In this document: positions 39,971 to 60,000 of the stretch, in pieces | Layout: every line of letters starts with the position of its first letter | Position numbering within the stretch: position 1 is the first letter of the stretch | Position numbers and translations under genes: made by a program | Origin: Chrysomallon squamiferum | Lineage: Eukaryota > Mollusca > Gastropoda > Neomphalida > Peltospiridae | DNA length: 60,000 nt | Direction of reading: 5' to 3' | Assembly: GCA_012295275.1 (NCBI GenBank) | Contig: CM022677.1 | Coordinates: 9,513,304 to 9,573,303 of the forward strand | Notes under the pieces: model-generated | Databases searched by the model: none | The model's input: only the letters and a program-made list of their open reading frames with translations | What the model was told of the DNA's origin: nothing

Positions 39971-39973
<3 letters not shown>

Positions 39974-40394
39974 GTCAGTATTCTTACTTTATTAAGTTAC
40001 TGACAGATTTAGATTTACTGTAACCAAGTTGGACTCGTACACCGCTCATCACGTTCATCAGTGTTTAGCAGATCGATTGACTGCAAGGTTTTCGCCTTAT
40101 TTTATTAATAACTTTGTGCAGATCGTTTCCTCAAATGACGAAAGACTTTACGTAATAAAAGATGGGTGGGTGGTGGATAAAAGTAGGGGGCGAGAGTGTG
40201 CCACTTGTAACTTCAGTTTGAGTTCCCTGCCAGTATGAACATATAAAGTTAATATTGAATCAGTTGACTGTTTCGAACGCAGGACAAATCAGCCGTAAAC
40301 AGTTTTATTGCCTGAAAATGTATGCTGCTTCTTGTGCACCAACTGTATGAAATAAATTATCTTACGTATTACGGAAGAAAAACAGAATAACCCA

Positions 40395-40438
<44 letters not shown>

Positions 40439-41142
40439 CACCGACACCCAAAACACAACAACAACAAAACAATAGCAACAATAACAATATACATAAGTCT
40501 TTCTAATTTTTTTTTTTTTTAAATATCAAATAATAATAATAACAATAATAATAATAATAATAAAATAAATTAATAAATAAAAATAAAGAAATACTATTTT
40601 TGTTCACCTTTGTCGTCTTTCTTTTTTCTCAAACTAGTAGATGTTTGCATTAGACAGCACGCGATGCACGTTTTCACGCTTGTGTTATGAATTAAGAGAA
40701 AATGCGACATCTTAGAAAAACGAGTTTGAAACTCGCTGACGAGTTTAATGTCACGCTTCTCTGTGAGAAATCGATCATCTCATTCTATTAATATCTTCAC
40801 AGAAAATAAAATAAAACAAAGAAAAAACATTACGAAAAGAGATAGGCAAAAATTAAATATTGAAAGATAGAATGAAGAAAGAAACTAAAGCTTGAAGTAA
40901 AAAAAGAAAGAAAGAAAAAGTAAAATAGGAAATGAGACAGAAATAAATAGAATACAGATAAAAAAAAATAGAGAAACAAAAAGTAGAATAAATAAAATAG
41001 AAAGAAAAATAAAACAACGAAGAGGAAAAAGAAAACAAAGAAGAAAAGAAACGATATAAAAAGAAAGCAGAGAATAGAAAGAAAGAAAACTGAACAGATA
41101 ATATTTGATTTAGTTTCGTACAAACACGTACAATAAAAACTT

Positions 41143-41176
<34 letters not shown>

Positions 41177-41769
41177 AGAATGCTAGTGTATTTACGTTCG
41201 CAAAAACGACTCACAAAGCAGTGATGACTATCATGTTAAGCAAACGCCACTACACTGGCAGCAACAACACTAGCGGTGTCCATCACGTCTAATGTCTTTG
41301 ATTAATCAGCTTCCACGAGATTCAGTAATTTATGTTAATTTATTAATTTAATGTTGTTGATTTTGGGGGTTTTGTGAGTTTATTTTTTGGGGGTAGTGAC
41401 GTCGTATGAAAAGAATAATGTTGCAGAAGTGCGTATTTCTATCTATTTTCGATCAAAGATGTATTCATTTCATTAGAAAACTAATTAAGAATAATAAGAA
41501 AAACATGACTGTGATAGATATGTTATAGCTTTTATTGCTTACTCCAGTAAATAGTTTATTCATAAAATTCCTTTTGTCCTTTTTATTTTATTTCAAGTTA
41601 TTTTAGTTATAAGTGGAGAGTGTAGACTAGTCAAATACGTTTATAGGAAAATAATAAAAAGTGAAGTGTTGTGGTACAGATATGTGTGAAACAAAATAAT
41701 TAGAAATGTTTCTCGAATTATTTTATTTAAATATGATTATATTGAATAAAATGACAAACTTTTTCTCCT
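39971..41769. other. Intergenic DNA
   Basis: Contains (AAAT)n at about 40396-40437, (AAT)n at about 40530-40565, an A/G-rich stretch at 40800-41095 and (TC)n at about 41142-41176. No gene is supported. Confidence 0.5.
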
Positions 41770-42297
41770 CTACAATTACGTGTATAAGAAAATAATAAGA
41801 AACTGAACTGTTTTAACTTGTTCATGAAGAAAATAACCAGTGAATTATTCTGATTATGTTTATAAAGAAAATATTAACTAATTGTTTTGACTATGTTAAT
41901 AAAGAAAATATTAATTGAAATGTATCAACTATGTTTGTAAAGAAAATATTAATGGGAAATGTTTTGTGTATGTTTACAAAGAAAATATTAATTGCACGTG
42001 TTTGACTTGTTTATAAAGAAAATACTGACTGAAATATTTCGACTAAAATAATTAAAAATATATATTAACTGAAATATATTGACTATATATTGAAATATAT
42101 AGAAATATATAGAAAGAAAATATTTATTGAACTTTTTTTGACTACATTTGTAAAGAAAATATTAACTGAAATGTTTTGACTATACTTATAAAGACAATAT
42201 TAGCCGAAATGTTTTTGAATATATTTATAAAGAAAATATTAACTCAACTGTTTTGACTTTATTTATAAAGAAAACATTGACTGAAATGTTTTGACAA
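41770..42297. repeat. About 39 bp minisatellite next to a promoter
   Basis: Units read TTTATAAAGAAAATATTAAC then TGAAATGTTTTGACTAT, with about 12 degenerate copies. The array stops about 240 bp before the CRE/TATA promoter. Confidence 0.85.
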
Positions 42298-42435
42298 TTG
42301 TCATGTGAGCGTGCACGCGGGTTTCGTGTTTTAGAAAGAGAGGCGGCGATTACACACAAACTGTTTTATTGATCGCACAAGTCAGTGCGGTGTCTTCTCC
42401 ACGTGATGACATTATCTCCAACTGCGACTGCTTAC

Positions 42436-42466
42436 CTGGATTACTAACCATACACTGATCTGCCAT
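42436..42466 (-). CDS. Candidate first coding exon of a divergent minus-strand gene
   Basis: On the minus strand, ATG 42466 sits in a fair context (ATCAATGG) and reads MADQCMVSNP plus one base. It is followed directly by a strong donor, CCAG/GTAAGC. About 65 bases upstream of this ATG on the same strand lies TATAATAA (42538-42531), just beyond the shared CRE. I could not find the next exon, so the product is unknown. It may be a non-coding divergent transcript instead. Confidence 0.35.
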
Positions 42467-42530
42467 TGATGAGCGAGTGGGTGGCACCCGTCTCCTCCTT
42501 TCTTGTGAGGATCAATAAACGACAGAGGTT

Positions 42531-42592
42531 TATTATAGTTGACGTCACGACGTCTGATGCCGCCCTAGTTGCTTGTGAGTTGGCTATAAGAG
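42531..42592. promoter_or_regulatory. Candidate bidirectional CRE promoter
   Basis: A perfect CRE TGACGTCA (42540-42547) lies between a plus-strand TATAAGAG (42585-42592) and a minus-strand TATAATAA (42538-42531). The plus TATA predicts a start near 42615, placing the CRE about 70 bases upstream, the classic position for CREB-responsive promoters. The predicted plus leader (about 42615-42736) has no upstream ATG. Confidence 0.55.
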
Positions 42593-42736
42593 GCGGGAAA
42601 GCAGTAACTTTTGATTGACTAAACAGTTTGAAGAAAACATCGACTGAGTGGTCAAAGAAATTCTTGTGTTGTTAGACGTTTCCAGGAAGCGGGTCGCGGT
42701 TGGTTTGGTTTGGACATTAACGTGTAGACATTAGCA

Positions 42737-59461
<16,725 letters not shown>

Positions 59462-60000
59462 GTAAGTGAAAAACATTTTATATATTTTATTTTTTTTAAG
59501 TATGTAATAAATGTCATTATCAACTGTGAGAAAAATTGTTTTATAATTAGTAAGAAATGGCTGTACGAGAAAACAATAATAAAAACAACATAGATTTTAA
59601 TTTTCGCCTCAGATATTTGTCTTTTTTAATCACTGATTTTCTCTATATTTATATATATATTTACAATGGTAGATCTATATAGCTGTCTGTCTGTTTCTCT
59701 ATCTACCTACCTATCTATAGGTGTGTCTGTGTTTTATAAGATCTGTAAACAGAATAAGAGTAATTAAAACAATCTGATACATCTATAATTAAAGGAAGAA
59801 GCAGTTCAGTGAGGGAAATTGTTATATATAAAGGAATTGGCAGCAATGTGATATGAGTTGAGTAAATTGAGAAATCAGATAGCGTTGTTGTGAGTGACAA
59901 ACGTATTTCATCTTAATACATCACACGTGATATAATCTCACTGAATCTAATTAACTCTTCTTATTCACGTCTCTCTGTTCTCCACCACCATATAGATGTG
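59462..60000. other. Start of intron 4 and right edge
   Basis: The donor GTAAGT at 59462 opens the intron. The only candidate acceptor in correct phase is at 59994-59995, leaving five possible exon bases in the window. Confidence 0.4.

Noticed and set aside
40029-40238. 69-codon plus frame
   Set aside because: It starts at TTG with no family or splice evidence.

Overview
This 60 kb window is animal nuclear DNA: AT-rich, gene-poor, with spliced genes, GT-AG introns and a very heavy load of simple repeats. A lophotrochozoan, most likely a mollusc, fits best. The grounds are antistasin-type and WAP-type secreted inhibitors, single-exon FkbM methyltransferases, a GT11 fucosyltransferase, and long (GA)n, (TTA)n and (TCTR)n tracts. 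The species cannot be fixed from the sequence alone.

Layout. At 1-91 (+) lies the last coding exon of a WAP-domain protein, with an AATAAA signal at 138. At 9159-5666 (-) is a complete five-exon gene for a secreted protein with four antistasin repeats, one repeat per exon and every intron in phase 1. At 9769-12470 is a mobile element with long inverted-repeat arms. It carries a broken PIN-like/CXC gene (-) whose two coding ends lie inside the arms. At 14690-13724 and 17784-16753 (-) are two FkbM methyltransferase paralogs. The first carries a frameshift, and the two share a 206 bp block with one mismatch inside otherwise diverged sequence, which suggests gene conversion. At 25948-26253 (+) is a FLYWCH zinc-finger fragment, probably transposon-derived. 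At 29652-30357 is a pogo/Tigger-like non-autonomous element. At 34468-35535 (+) is an intact GT11 fucosyltransferase.

From about 42.4 kb to the right edge I reconstruct a gene that no single long reading frame reveals. It has a signal-peptide exon (42737-42808), then exons 47133-47233, 48736-48835 and 59410-59461, with compatible phases and consensus donors. It encodes an unrecognised secreted protein that continues off the window. Its promoter has a TATA box and a perfect CRE (TGACGTCA). A second TATA-like box and a short ATG-plus-donor exon point the other way, so the promoter may be bidirectional. The last intron of this gene (about 10.6 kb) is roughly 40% tandem repeat.

Genes working together. 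The WAP and antistasin genes are both secreted protease-inhibitor types. The FkbM and GT11 proteins are both predicted type II membrane proteins of the secretory pathway that could modify glycans, in line with the methylated and fucosylated glycans known from molluscs. Apart from these genes, most of the window is microsatellite, minisatellite and transposon debris. Many long open frames are repeat translations (RERERE, SLSLSL, MTRYCYQ and similar) and are not annotated as genes.
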